64,000 nt of DNA from Pelagicoccus sp. (lineage in GTDB: Bacteria > Verrucomicrobiota > Verrucomicrobiia > Opitutales > Opitutaceae). Shown piece by piece: positions 8,601 through 18,296 of the stretch (position 1 is its first letter; every line of letters starts with the position of its first letter). Made by a program: the position numbers and the translations under genes. The stretch lies in contig JANQRJ010000067.1 of NCBI GenBank assembly GCA_028284635.1, forward strand, positions 1-64,000, read 5' to 3'. A model generated the notes under the pieces. It ran no database searches. It saw nothing but the letters and a program-made list of their open reading frames with translations, and had not been told where the DNA came from.

Positions 8601-9014
8601 ATGAACCAAATCAACGACAAGCCCCATCCTTCCTACGGACCGACGAACCCCGCCCCCGGCAACCAAGCTGCCGGCCAGCGGCAACGCTACGGTTCCCTCA
8701 TCGAGCTCAATCTTGAAAAGGAGCAAGCCTACCGCGATCTGCACGCCGCCGTCTGGCCCACAATCGTCGAGCGGATCAAGCAGGCGAATATCGAAAACTA
8801 CTCGATCTACGTCGCCCCGATAGGAGACAGGAAATATCTCTTCAGCTACTTCGAGTACACCGGCTCCAACTTCGCTGCCGACATGGCCTCCATCGCCGAG
8901 GACCCCGAAACAAAACGCTGGTGGCGGGAAACCATCCCCTGCCAAACCCCGCTCCCCAACCGAAAGCCCGACGAATGGTGGATGGACCTGGAGAGCGTCT
9001 TCCACCTCGATTAG
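8601..9014 (+). CDS. L-rhamnose mutarotase family protein
   Basis: A 137-residue protein of the RhaM family (ferredoxin-like fold, dimeric). Conserved elements are the LHAAVWP helix with its catalytic histidine, NYSIYVAP, YLFSYFEY and a C-terminal tryptophan-rich segment (WWRETIPCQ, EWWMD). Members interconvert alpha and beta anomers of L-rhamnose or L-fucose. The first ~25 residues are an extra polar leader. ATG at 8601 is the only good start after the divergent aldo/keto reductase. It supports the idea that the neighbouring island handles deoxy-sugars from sulfated algal glycans. Confidence 0.88.
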   Translation: MNQINDKPHPSYGPTNPAPGNQAAGQRQRYGSLIELNLEKEQAYRDLHAAVWPTIVERIKQANIENYSIYVAPIGDRKYLFSYFEYTGSNFAADMASIAEDPETKRWWRETIPCQTPLPNRKPDEWWMDLESVFHLD

Positions 9015-9015
9015 T

Positions 9016-9078
9016 ATCTTCTTCTGCTTCTACTTCTTCATCTTCTTCCAACCACCGTTTCTAGAAGCAGAAGAAGAT
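9016..9078. repeat. Pyrimidine/purine hairpin repeat R1
   Basis: The arm ATCTTCTTCTGCTTCTA (9016-9032) pairs with TAGAAGCAGAAGAAGAT (9062-9078). The left arm and its extension to 9050 are nearly pure pyrimidine and the right arm nearly pure purine. It starts one base after the TAG of the mutarotase gene. Confidence 0.75.
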
Positions 9079-9139
9079 GGGGATGATGAACCTCCGAAGG
9101 CTTGTCCCCCGCCAACCCTTCGCCCAACCTCCTTGGACA

Positions 9140-10999
<1,860 letters not shown>

Positions 11000-11001
11000 A
11001 C

Positions 11002-11076
11002 AATCCTCATCTTCATCTGCTTCTTCATCTAGGCACTTTTTAGAAGCAGATGAAGAAGTAGAAGCGGATGAGGATT
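11002..11076. repeat. Pyrimidine/purine hairpin repeat R2
   Basis: The left arm begins AATCCTCATC at 11002, two bases after the recQ stop; the right arm ends GATGAGGATT at 11076. The two share a further TTCATCTGCTTCT block, but the right arm has an extra 12 nt (four triplets), so slippage by whole triplets is visible between the arms. Confidence 0.75.
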
Positions 11077-11118
11077 AAGAGCGAAACATTCCCTCTCCCC
11101 AACAATCTAACTCGAACC

Positions 11119-12003
11119 ATGCAACAGCCCACCACTTTCATCCGCGCCTGCGCCCTCGGCCTCGCTCTCAGCTCAGCCACGCCGCTTGTCGCCGACGAAC
11201 CGCCGGTAGAGAAGCCTTCGGAAGAGTCGATGACCGTCTACTTGCTCAGGCAACTAAACGCCCGCGAGCAGGAGGCCTACAAACGATACGAAAGCGCCGT
11301 GGCAGCGGAGGACATTGCCCGCATCAGAAGCGACTTGCAGTCCATCATCGACGGCTATGAAAGCCTCATCTCCGCAGCCCCCAACTTCGCGCCCGCCTAT
11401 GTCTCGTACGGCCTGATGCTCAACCGCACGGGCAACCGCAAGGAGAGCTACGCCATGTTCCTCAAAGCCGACGAGCTCGATCCCATGATTCCCGTGGTGA
11501 AGAACCAGCTGGGCAACTACATGGCCGAGGAAGGCAAGTACCAGGAGGCCTACGGCTTCTATCTGCTAGCCCGCGACCTGGAGCCCAAACAGTCTCTCTA
11601 CGACTACCAGCTCGGCAATCTGCTGCTCGCCTACCGAGACCATTTCCTCGCCGACAAGCTTTTCGCCGACCAAACCCAGATCGATGCCCTCATCCAAGAG
11701 CACTTTCATCAGGCTATGGAAAAGTCGCCCAAGGACGTTTCCTTTCACATGCGGTACGCCCAAAGCTTCTTCGACATCGGAAATCCAGACTGGAAAAAGG
11801 CCCTCGAAACCTGGCAACGACTATACAAGTATTCAGGAAGCGAATACGAACAGCAAATCGTCCAGCTCTACATCGCTCGCGTGCGCTACGAGATGGGCCA
11901 CTACAACGCCGCCCGCAAGCTCCTGGCGAAGATCAACCACCCAGATTTGCAGAAATCCAAAAGCGTCATCGAAGACAGCCTAAACACCGACTACCCACAG
12001 TAG
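11119..12003 (+). CDS. Secreted tetratricopeptide-repeat protein
   Basis: A 294-residue protein with a signal peptide (RACALGLALSSATPLVADE, cleavage near residue 26) and three to four TPR-like helical pairs from about residue 85 to 190 (for example FAPAYVSYGLMLNRTGNRKESYAMFLKAD and KNQLGNYMAEEGKYQEAYGFY). No catalytic domain is seen. TPR proteins of this kind scaffold periplasmic assemblies. It lies between two purine-arm hairpins (R2 and R3) and so looks like a single-gene transcription unit. Start at 11119 puts the signal peptide at the very N-terminus. Confidence 0.75.
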   Translation: MQQPTTFIRACALGLALSSATPLVADEPPVEKPSEESMTVYLLRQLNAREQEAYKRYESAVAAEDIARIRSDLQSIIDGYESLISAAPNFAPAYVSYGLMLNRTGNRKESYAMFLKADELDPMIPVVKNQLGNYMAEEGKYQEAYGFYLLARDLEPKQSLYDYQLGNLLLAYRDHFLADKLFADQTQIDALIQEHFHQAMEKSPKDVSFHMRYAQSFFDIGNPDWKKALETWQRLYKYSGSEYEQQIVQLYIARVRYEMGHYNAARKLLAKINHPDLQKSKSVIEDSLNTDYPQ

Positions 12004-12006
12004 AAC

Positions 12007-12094
12007 AATCTTCATCTACTTCTGCTTCTTCATCTGCTTCTGGGCACTAGAGCATTTTTTGAAGAAGATGAAGAAGCAGAAGTAGATGAAGATT
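12007..12094. repeat. Pyrimidine/purine hairpin repeat R3
   Basis: The best paired member: 34-bp arms beginning AATCTTCATCTACTTCTG and ending in its reverse complement, with a single mismatch. It begins three bases after the TAG of the TPR gene. The stem would be extremely stable in RNA. A T6 run lies at the loop-proximal side of the purine arm, not after the stem, so it is not a textbook intrinsic terminator. Confidence 0.8.
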
Positions 12095-12174
12095 AGGAGG
12101 CTGATCTCTAGCTCACGCGGCTTTGCTCTCCTTTAAAAATTCTGCGCTCTTCGTTCTTAACTCTTCGCTTAAAT

Positions 12175-12816
12175 TCAGCTGCGCATTTGAGAGACGAAGG
12201 CGTTCGCCTCGTCGATAGAGGCCTCCATCTGCTCGATCAGCAGCTCGACTTCCTCTCGGAGAGCGAGCGAAGTCTTATTCAAGGCGGCGATCGCCTGGGC
12301 ATTGAGATTGTGCTTCAGGAACAATACCTGGTCGCGAAAGGCATCGAGGACTGGATCCATTTTCGCAGCCGCTTCGTTCATCGCCCGCACCAGGTTCTCC
12401 GACAATTCGCGCGTCTGCTCGAGCTGCTCCTCGCTAGCCGCCCGCAAATCCTGACTGCTGTATTGCTCGAGCTCGCCAGACCATTCCTTGAAAAGGGCTG
12501 ACGCGACATCCTCGATCGCTTCTACACGGGCCCGCACCGCCTTCGCCTTCGCCTCGCTTGAGTCGAAAGCCGACTGCAAACGATCGTAGGTCGACTTCAG
12601 TTCTCCCACGTCCACTTCCGACACCGCGAGGAACTCTTCAAACGCGCTCTCGAACTGCTCCTTAGCCTCCTCCTGCGCCTCGCGAGCGTCCTCGACTCTA
12701 TCGACCAGGATATCTCGCTTGTGCACTCCGAACTTCTCCAGCGCCCCGTAGTAGGCGCTTTGGCAGGAGCAAAGCAGAAGACATAGAAGAACAAACGGGG
12801 CCGAGCGGATTTTCAT
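12175..12816 (-). CDS. DUF2959 family lipoprotein
   Basis: A 213-residue protein that opens with a lipoprotein signal (LLCLLLCSC, with the lipid-attached Cys near residue 18) followed by a long, highly charged alpha-helical coiled coil. The YGALEKFGVHKRDILVDRVEDAREAQEEAKEQF block is the DUF2959 hallmark. The function of the family is unknown. An outer-membrane or periplasmic anchored helical rod is expected. The start at 12816 gives the signal peptide at the N-terminus; the longer ATG form would bury it. Confidence 0.8.
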   Translation of the reverse strand: MKIRSAPFVLLCLLLCSCQSAYYGALEKFGVHKRDILVDRVEDAREAQEEAKEQFESAFEEFLAVSEVDVGELKSTYDRLQSAFDSSEAKAKAVRARVEAIEDVASALFKEWSGELEQYSSQDLRAASEEQLEQTRELSENLVRAMNEAAAKMDPVLDAFRDQVLFLKHNLNAQAIAALNKTSLALREEVELLIEQMEASIDEANAFVSQMRS

Positions 12817-12862
12817 ACCAACCGGGATAAGCTCGCTCCCCGCCCCTGACAAGCCTCCTCCC

Positions 12863-12950
12863 AATCTTCATCTGCTTCTACGTCTGCTTCTTCATCCCTC
12901 TTTCTTCCCAGAAATAGAAGAAGATGAAGACGTAGAAGCAGATGAAGATT
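12863..12950. repeat. Pyrimidine/purine hairpin repeat R4
   Basis: AATCTTCATCTGCTTCTACG at 12863 pairs with the purine arm ending at 12950 over 23 bp without mismatch. It lies just 10 bp beyond the stop of the minus-strand glycosyltransferase gene (stop at 12961), that is, immediately after a gene end again. Confidence 0.75.
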
Positions 12951-12960
12951 GAGTGCTCGA

Positions 12961-14157
12961 TCAGCCCTCGACTCGGCGACGCTCGATTGCCGCGCGATAG
13001 ATCGACTCCAGCTTCCCGCCAACATGCTGAATGTCGTGCGGGGCAGCACTGGAAATGGAAGCCTGCCTCATGCGGCTCAAAAGTCGTTCGTCCTTCATCA
13101 GGCGAATCATTGAACTAGACATTCCGTAGACATCGTCGGGCTCGAAAATCAAACCGTTGGCCCCATGTTCCACAAGCTCGGGAATCCCCTTGGCCCGAGG
13201 ACCGATCATCGGCAACCCGAAAGCCATCGCCTCCAGAATGCTAACCGGCTGGTTTTCCGTCTTGCTAGCAGTCACGAAGACGTCGCCGAGCAGCGGATAG
13301 TTCTTGGCCATCAGCTCCGTCCGTTCGATTCGGCCGGTACGGACAACCGAAGATCCGATCTCCAAAGCCTTGATCTGGGCATCGAGCGACTTGTCTGCCG
13401 GACCATTGCCCACGATCACGAACTTGGCCCTCGGGTTCACCGCCAAAGTCTGCTTGAAGGCCTCCAAGGCGACATTCAGCGACTTTTCAGGAGAAACCCG
13501 CCCGATGTAAATGAAAGCGAAATCATCGATCCCCAACTCCGCTCGAAACGCCTGAATCTCCTCTTTCGGTCGAAAATTCACCCGATCGATGCCGTTGGAC
13601 AGCACGGTCGCCTCCCTCTCCAAGCCGCGAGCCACCAAATGGTCGCGCACCGATCGCGAAGGACTCACGATGTGCGAGCAGCGATTGAAAAACGCCACCG
13701 AATACTTCCACATCGCCTTGCGCGTGAGAGCGAAGTTCGGGATGTGAAATTGCTTCAGATAGTCGGGCTCCGCAAAGAAGGTGTGGAAAGTCCCGATAAC
13801 CGGCACCTTCTTCCAGCGCCCCAGCAGCATCCCCTCCAGCCCGCAGCCAAACTCCGTATGCACGTGAATCAAATCCGGCGGCGCCTGACGCAGGCGGCGG
13901 TAGCTGTAGAGGAAAAGCGGTACCGACCAACGCAGTTTCGGGATGTTGCCCGTGGGCACGGAAAACGGCAGCCCGTGCACGCCGACGCCGCCATCCAGTC
14001 CCGGCACCTCCGAGCTCTGGTCCGCGCGAGCCGCCCGCGGGTGGAAGATACTCACCTCATGGCCCCGCCGAGCCAGTTCGTTCGCCTGGTTGAAGACGGC
14101 CGAGCTTACCCCCGAGATGTAAGGCAGAAAACTGTCAGTAAAAAGGCAGACCCTCAT
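12961..14157 (-). CDS. Glycosyltransferase family 4 protein
   Basis: A 398-residue GT-B enzyme. The N-terminal domain has the glycine-rich acceptor loop FLPYISGVSSAV and the HVHTEFG segment. The C-terminal GT1 domain has FIYIGRVSPEKSLNVALEAF, FVIVGNGPADK and the donor-binding motif near residue 300, SILEAMAFGLPMIGP followed by KGIPELVEHGANGLIFEPDD. The pattern fits retaining transferases using UDP- or GDP-sugars, close to the mannosyl/glucosyl-diacylglycerol and PimB-like group. The acceptor is unknown, and lipid or polysaccharide glycosylation is plausible. Confidence 0.88.
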   Translation of the reverse strand: MRVCLFTDSFLPYISGVSSAVFNQANELARRGHEVSIFHPRAARADQSSEVPGLDGGVGVHGLPFSVPTGNIPKLRWSVPLFLYSYRRLRQAPPDLIHVHTEFGCGLEGMLLGRWKKVPVIGTFHTFFAEPDYLKQFHIPNFALTRKAMWKYSVAFFNRCSHIVSPSRSVRDHLVARGLEREATVLSNGIDRVNFRPKEEIQAFRAELGIDDFAFIYIGRVSPEKSLNVALEAFKQTLAVNPRAKFVIVGNGPADKSLDAQIKALEIGSSVVRTGRIERTELMAKNYPLLGDVFVTASKTENQPVSILEAMAFGLPMIGPRAKGIPELVEHGANGLIFEPDDVYGMSSSMIRLMKDERLLSRMRQASISSAAPHDIQHVGGKLESIYRAAIERRRVEG

Positions 14158-14275
14158 AAGCTAAGAGCGGAGCGAAAAAAGCCCGAGAATTCTGCCCTAA
14201 ACCGAAAATCCGGGCAAGTCCGAAAGGCAGAAGTCCCCAAGCGCCATGTGAATGAAAGTGGTCGGAATTCGTTTT

Positions 14276-14354
14276 GAGGTAGGGTCCGATCGCCGAGCGG
14301 ACCGCGCTGCAGGATCCATTCTCCACGGCCCGCTCGGCGATCGGGCCCTACCTC
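14276..14354. repeat. Inverted repeat with CAGGnTCyATTCTC loop (copy 3)
   Basis: Arms 14276-14300 and 14330-14354 (GAGGTAGGG-CC-GATCGCCGAGCGG, one mismatch) flank a loop holding CAGGATCCATTCTC at 14310-14323. The loop motif matches copies at 130 and 7432 while the arms differ from those copies, showing that the loop is the conserved part. Confidence 0.7.
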
Positions 14355-14383
14355 GGAAGCTAGGCAACAAACTGCATCATGCT

Positions 14384-14456
14384 CTGGGAACGCTGGCGGC
14401 TCGCCCGCAGCAGGGCAAAGCCAAGCCAGTTGCGGGCGAGCCGCCCGCGTTCCCAG
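14384..14456. repeat. GC-rich inverted repeat, copy 2 of the GGGAACGCGGGCGGCTCGCC type
   Basis: The arms at 14384-14409 and 14431-14456 read CTGGGAACGC-GGCGG then CTCGCCCGCA with one mismatch, around a 21-nt loop. The left arm is nearly identical to that of the copy at 2958. Confidence 0.75.
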
Positions 14457-14518
14457 AAGCTCGATCATCAATTTACGGACGAAGCTCCCGAGACGATCAA
14501 GAGCCTACAGATACTGCT

Positions 14519-16435
14519 TCAGGGCAACAGTCCCGGCACCGCGCGGGCCAGCGACTGCTCGAGCAACGCGCGTCGTTCTGACGAAAGTCCGATCTCTATC
14601 GAACGACGCTCCATAGCTACTGCGAGCAGCGGAAAGGCTCCGTCACGCATAGCCTGCAGCACGTCGGCAGACAGGTTCGGAGCCGCCTCATCCTCGCTAG
14701 TCAACGTCAGCATCGCCAGACTCGCCGAAGCCCCCAGGCCATGAGCCTGTACAGCGCCATCCCAGACTTCCTTGGCTTTCCAACTGTCGCCAAGATTCCA
14801 ATACGCTACGCCTTTCACGAAAAGGAAAACGGGATCCTGAAAATTCAACTCGTCCAAACTCGAGGCAAAATCGCTCCAGTCGGGATCCCCAATACCACGC
14901 GTCCCATCAGCTACCAGATTGTACAAGCTGATCAACTGAAGCCGCTGGGCTAGCTCTTCGCCCTTGCCAAGCTCGATCGCCTGCTCCGCCCATTCGATCG
15001 CTTCCCGATCCCAGCCCAAACCGGCAGAAGCGTCAGCCAACAAAAGATAGTCCTGCCCGAAGGAAGAGCGATCCGCAATTCCTCCAAAACGAGAGAAGGC
15101 GACGAAACCCAGGCAAACGGAAAGCACGCAGGCGAGAGCTTTTTGGAGGCCAGACCATCGTACCCAATTTTCAACCACACTCCAAACTCCACCACTTGAA
15201 ACCGCTAGCAGCGCGACGAGCGGCACTCGAAATCGCCCGCTCGCCATGTAGAGCAGCAACCCCCCTGCGTAGGCTGCAAAGACCAGAACGACAATCCCGA
15301 GAGTCACCCGACTTCGCCCCCACAAAGCCACTCCCCCCAAAGTCCCAAGAACCAGCAACAAGCCCCAGCCGATCGGGTTGAAGCGCAGCCAAGGGGAACG
15401 ATTCTTATGCGCCGCAAAGGTCTTGTTGTTGTACTGCTCCCAATCGTTGAACAAGGCGTAGCTCTTCCAGCCCATTAGACCCAGCCAGCGCCATGGATCA
15501 GCCGCGATGGCCTCCAGGGTACGGCCACGCCAGTAGCCAGTCCGGTCGGCGATGCTCCCTTTTTCGCCAGTCGCCTGTTCGTAGAGAAATTCGGACTCCA
15601 AACGGTTCGGATTCCGGTGTTCGCCTGCGTATTCGAAATTTACCGACTGCCGGTAGTACAAGCCATTGGCGCCAGGCTTATTCGAGACCCAAAGATTGTA
15701 GGCCCCTTGCCAGGGCGCCACTGCAAAGGCGCCGCCGATCATGAAGTTGACCAGAGCGTAGGCCAGCAACGGAACGGCCAGTCCAGAAGCGAAAGCGGCA
15801 AAACTCTTGCGAGCCGAAGACTGAAAGGCCGCGAAAAGCGAATAAGCCAGGCCGCCCGCCGCCGCTACGGCGAGAAAATGCGGCCGAGCAAGACAGGCCA
15901 ATGCCAAACATGCTCCAGACCCCGCTAACCCCAAAAAAACGCCAATCTGCCTGTAACGAAAAAACAGATACAGAGAACCGAGAAAGAAAAACACGCCTAA
16001 CGTGATGTCGAGCGGATCGACGGCATAGTGAATCAAAACGGGATTGAACCCCACGAGCAACCCAGCCGAAACGCCGCTCCAACCCTCGCCCCAAACCAGG
16101 CTGGTTAGCTTCATTGCCAAAATCGTATTCAGAACATGGATACAAACTCCAAAAAGACTCGCCATCCAAACGACATTCCCATCGCCGAAGAAATAGAAAA
16201 ACGCTAAAACAAGCGGATAGAGCATCGCCCGAAAAAAAGGTTCCGGGGCAAGTTTCAACTCGAAGATGTCGCGGGCTAGCAAAAGGTTTTCCTTGCCGTC
16301 CAGCGCCGGGCTCATGCCAAGCGCAGTGCCCTGGTACCAAAGCCAATGCCCCAGGCAGTAGACCGCAACCCCCAGCAGCGCCCGCAGCTCCCATTTGCCA
16401 AACCCTCTCGCTATCGGTCGTTCCAGATCTTCCAT
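14519..16435 (-). CDS. Polytopic membrane glycosyltransferase (ArnT/PMT-like, GT39/GT83 type)
   Basis: A 638-residue protein with about 11-12 membrane helices over residues 1-460, followed by a soluble tail of about 180 residues with helical-repeat character (residues near 500-600 resemble two TPR-like pairs: WAEQAIELGKGEELAQRL, FVKGVAYWNLGDSWKAKEVW). The first periplasmic loop ends in the DGKENLLLARDI region, where related enzymes carry catalytic acids. Members transfer sugars from polyprenyl-phosphate donors. Start at 16435 is preferred over an ATG 13 codons upstream because the first membrane helix follows soon after. Donor and acceptor are unknown. Confidence 0.7.
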   Translation of the reverse strand: MEDLERPIARGFGKWELRALLGVAVYCLGHWLWYQGTALGMSPALDGKENLLLARDIFELKLAPEPFFRAMLYPLVLAFFYFFGDGNVVWMASLFGVCIHVLNTILAMKLTSLVWGEGWSGVSAGLLVGFNPVLIHYAVDPLDITLGVFFFLGSLYLFFRYRQIGVFLGLAGSGACLALACLARPHFLAVAAAGGLAYSLFAAFQSSARKSFAAFASGLAVPLLAYALVNFMIGGAFAVAPWQGAYNLWVSNKPGANGLYYRQSVNFEYAGEHRNPNRLESEFLYEQATGEKGSIADRTGYWRGRTLEAIAADPWRWLGLMGWKSYALFNDWEQYNNKTFAAHKNRSPWLRFNPIGWGLLLVLGTLGGVALWGRSRVTLGIVVLVFAAYAGGLLLYMASGRFRVPLVALLAVSSGGVWSVVENWVRWSGLQKALACVLSVCLGFVAFSRFGGIADRSSFGQDYLLLADASAGLGWDREAIEWAEQAIELGKGEELAQRLQLISLYNLVADGTRGIGDPDWSDFASSLDELNFQDPVFLFVKGVAYWNLGDSWKAKEVWDGAVQAHGLGASASLAMLTLTSEDEAAPNLSADVLQAMRDGAFPLLAVAMERRSIEIGLSSERRALLEQSLARAVPGLLP

Positions 16436-16562
16436 AAAGCGCAGAACACTAGGAACGCATCGAGCAAAGAGCAACCCGGAGGAATCGAGACGCCATCTCA
16501 GAGAGGGAACGTTTTAAATTGACGGGCAGCGCTTCGCCTCGAGAAACGAGAGCAGATCAAGC

Positions 16563-17318
16563 CTATTCCCCAATCGTCCTCGCCTCCAGCCGCTCAAGCC
16601 GCTCCTTCGGATGCGGATGGGTTAGCAGGTAACCGCTTCCGAGGAAGTCGGGGTGCTCGGCACCGAGTTTGGCGAGCACTTGGTAGGCGTTTGGCGATTC
16701 GGGGAACCGTATGGTCATGAGTTCCTGGGCAAAGGCGTCGGCCTCAAGCTCTTGCATTCGCGAATAGTCGAGCTCCGCCAACTGGACCAGAGCACTGCCT
16801 GGACCGAAGGAGTCGCCGCCGAAGAGCAGGGCTCCGACAAGACCGAAAATAACGGAGCGCCCCATACGCTTCACCACATGACGGTGATGATGGTGGCCGA
16901 GCTCGTGGGCCAGCACGAAGGCCAACTCAGCGTCGTCCGGCACCGCTCGCAGCAATTCGGAAGTCACCCAAATCGCCCCGCCAGGCGTGGCAAAGGCATT
17001 TGGCTGCTCCATCTCTACGACTCGCACGCGAAACGGCAGGTCTCGCGTATCCAGATTCTGGATCAATCGATCAAGCAGCGGCTCGACGCGTTCCTTGCCT
17101 TCCTCGATTTCCTCGAATCCCGAGAAGCCAAATGAAAGCTTCTCTTCCCAACTATCCGGCATAAGGCTGGCTAAGAGATGCGCTACCAGACCGAGCAACA
17201 GGTAGACCGCTATGCTGAATACGGCCAGGCCGATAGCGTATTCGAAAATTCGACGCAACGGCTTCCTGCCACGCGATATGTCAGCCGTCTTCTCGAGCTT
17301 CTTCGGGATGTAACCCAT
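16563..17318 (-). CDS. M48 family membrane metalloprotease
   Basis: A 251-residue zinc protease with one N-terminal membrane helix (about 26-52), then the peptidase domain. HELGH at 138-142 supplies two zinc ligands and the catalytic Glu. The third ligand, Glu192, is in LEADAFA. The PNAFATPGG motif upstream is also typical of the HtpX/BepA-like family. The start at 17318 overlaps the 3' end of the upstream YbjQ-like gene by 38 bp. The three genes read in one direction and probably form an operon, suggesting a shared envelope quality-control or stress role. Confidence 0.85.
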   Translation of the reverse strand: MGYIPKKLEKTADISRGRKPLRRIFEYAIGLAVFSIAVYLLLGLVAHLLASLMPDSWEEKLSFGFSGFEEIEEGKERVEPLLDRLIQNLDTRDLPFRVRVVEMEQPNAFATPGGAIWVTSELLRAVPDDAELAFVLAHELGHHHHRHVVKRMGRSVIFGLVGALLFGGDSFGPGSALVQLAELDYSRMQELEADAFAQELMTIRFPESPNAYQVLAKLGAEHPDFLGSGYLLTHPHPKERLERLEARTIGE

Positions 17319-17778
17319 GGGCGTAGGTAACGGCGGTTCCATAGGCCACGACTTCCACGCTGCCGAGCATCTGGCGTTCGCCGCGAGATAGAGAAGAGGT
17401 TTGCAGACGCACGTTGAGGTAGGCGTCAGCATTCGGGCAAGCTTCGCGCATCCTTAGGATCGCCTCACGCTTTCCCCGATCCACGAGCGAGGCATAGGCT
17501 CCAAGTTCGCCGCCGAAGAACAAACGCAACTGGGCTAGGATTCGCTTGAAGTAGTCGACGGAAACCACCACCGATCCAACGGCCATTTCCGCCCGAGCAA
17601 CAGTCCGCGAATCGTCCAAAGGAGTGCGGCAAGTCAGAGCCGGCTTATCCAGCCAACGGCTTTCACGCTCCCTGATGCTCCTGTAGTGGCGAGACTCGGC
17701 GACGCTGCCGCAAACGAACCCGAGCACAGGCAATGCGATGATCGCCGCCAGATTGAGCAGTACTACAAATAATTCCAT
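17281..17778 (-). CDS. YbjQ/UPF0145 family protein with N-terminal membrane anchor
   Basis: A 165-residue protein: a hydrophobic N-terminal helix (about residues 4-25), a short linker, then a YbjQ domain (about 60-155) with the pattern GELGAYASLVDRGKREAILRM and YLNVRLQTSS. YbjQ domains form pentameric beta-rich assemblies and are annotated as putative heavy-metal binding, with no proven function. The gene starts 5 bp after the stop of a second YbjQ gene and overlaps the M48 protease gene. The anchored form may sit in the same membrane as the protease. Confidence 0.8.
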   Translation of the reverse strand: MELFVVLLNLAAIIALPVLGFVCGSVAESRHYRSIRERESRWLDKPALTCRTPLDDSRTVARAEMAVGSVVVSVDYFKRILAQLRLFFGGELGAYASLVDRGKREAILRMREACPNADAYLNVRLQTSSLSRGERQMLGSVEVVAYGTAVTYAHGLHPEEAREDG

Positions 17779-17783
17779 CGTAT

Positions 17784-18098
17784 CTACTCCACGGATACAG
17801 CCGTTCCGTAGGCGAGAATTTCCGCAGCGCCCTGGGCGACCGAAGAGGTCGAAAGGCGGACGTTGACTACCGCATTCGCTCCCAGTTCCTCGGCTTGAGC
17901 CGCCATTCGGTCAATTGCCTGCTGGCGGGATTCGGAGAGCAGCTCCGTGTAGCCCTTCAGCTCCCCACCTACGATGTTCTTCAGGCCAGCCATGAGATCG
18001 CGGCCAACATGCTTCGCTCTGATCGAGCTGCCTTGCACCAAACCGAAATGCGACACGATACGCCGCCCCGGAACCGATTCTAGATTCGTGAGTAACAT
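17784..18098 (-). CDS. YbjQ/UPF0145 family protein (soluble)
   Basis: A 104-residue, full-length YbjQ protein: GRRIVSHFGLVQGSSIRAKH, then the family core GGELKGYTELLSESRQQAIDRM and GANAVVNVRLSTSS, ending with YGTAVSVE. Start ATG at 18098 matches the usual family N-terminus (ESVPGRRI). It is first in the ybjQ-ybjQ-M48 operon. The paralogue directly downstream adds a membrane helix, so the pair could form mixed soluble and anchored rings. Confidence 0.85.
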   Translation of the reverse strand: MLLTNLESVPGRRIVSHFGLVQGSSIRAKHVGRDLMAGLKNIVGGELKGYTELLSESRQQAIDRMAAQAEELGANAVVNVRLSTSSVAQGAAEILAYGTAVSVE

Positions 18099-18296
18099 AG
18101 ACTTGTAGATCAATGCCTGTCGAAGCCGAGAGCGAGCATAGATTGAAGAGGGAGCCGCAACGCAGGTTCTCTTTGAAGAGCTTTGTTGCCAGTGATTGGG
18201 ACGACCTTTCGCCTCACTGCAAAAGGTGGCATACGGGGGCGGCCCTATTACGCAGTTGAAACGGACGCCTATAGCTGCCATCAATAACGGCCTTAG
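18099..18296. promoter_or_regulatory. Divergent promoter region, ybjQ operon / SRAP gene
   Basis: This 198-bp spacer between divergent starts must contain both promoters. No clear operator or strong promoter consensus could be assigned. Confidence 0.35.

Larger units (their letters stand above)
14158..14518. other. Repeat-filled intergenic region
   Basis: This 361-bp gap between two minus-strand genes holds two long hairpins (14276-14354 and 14384-14456) and no gene. The promoter for the GT4 gene is presumably in the 100 bp next to its start. Confidence 0.5.
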
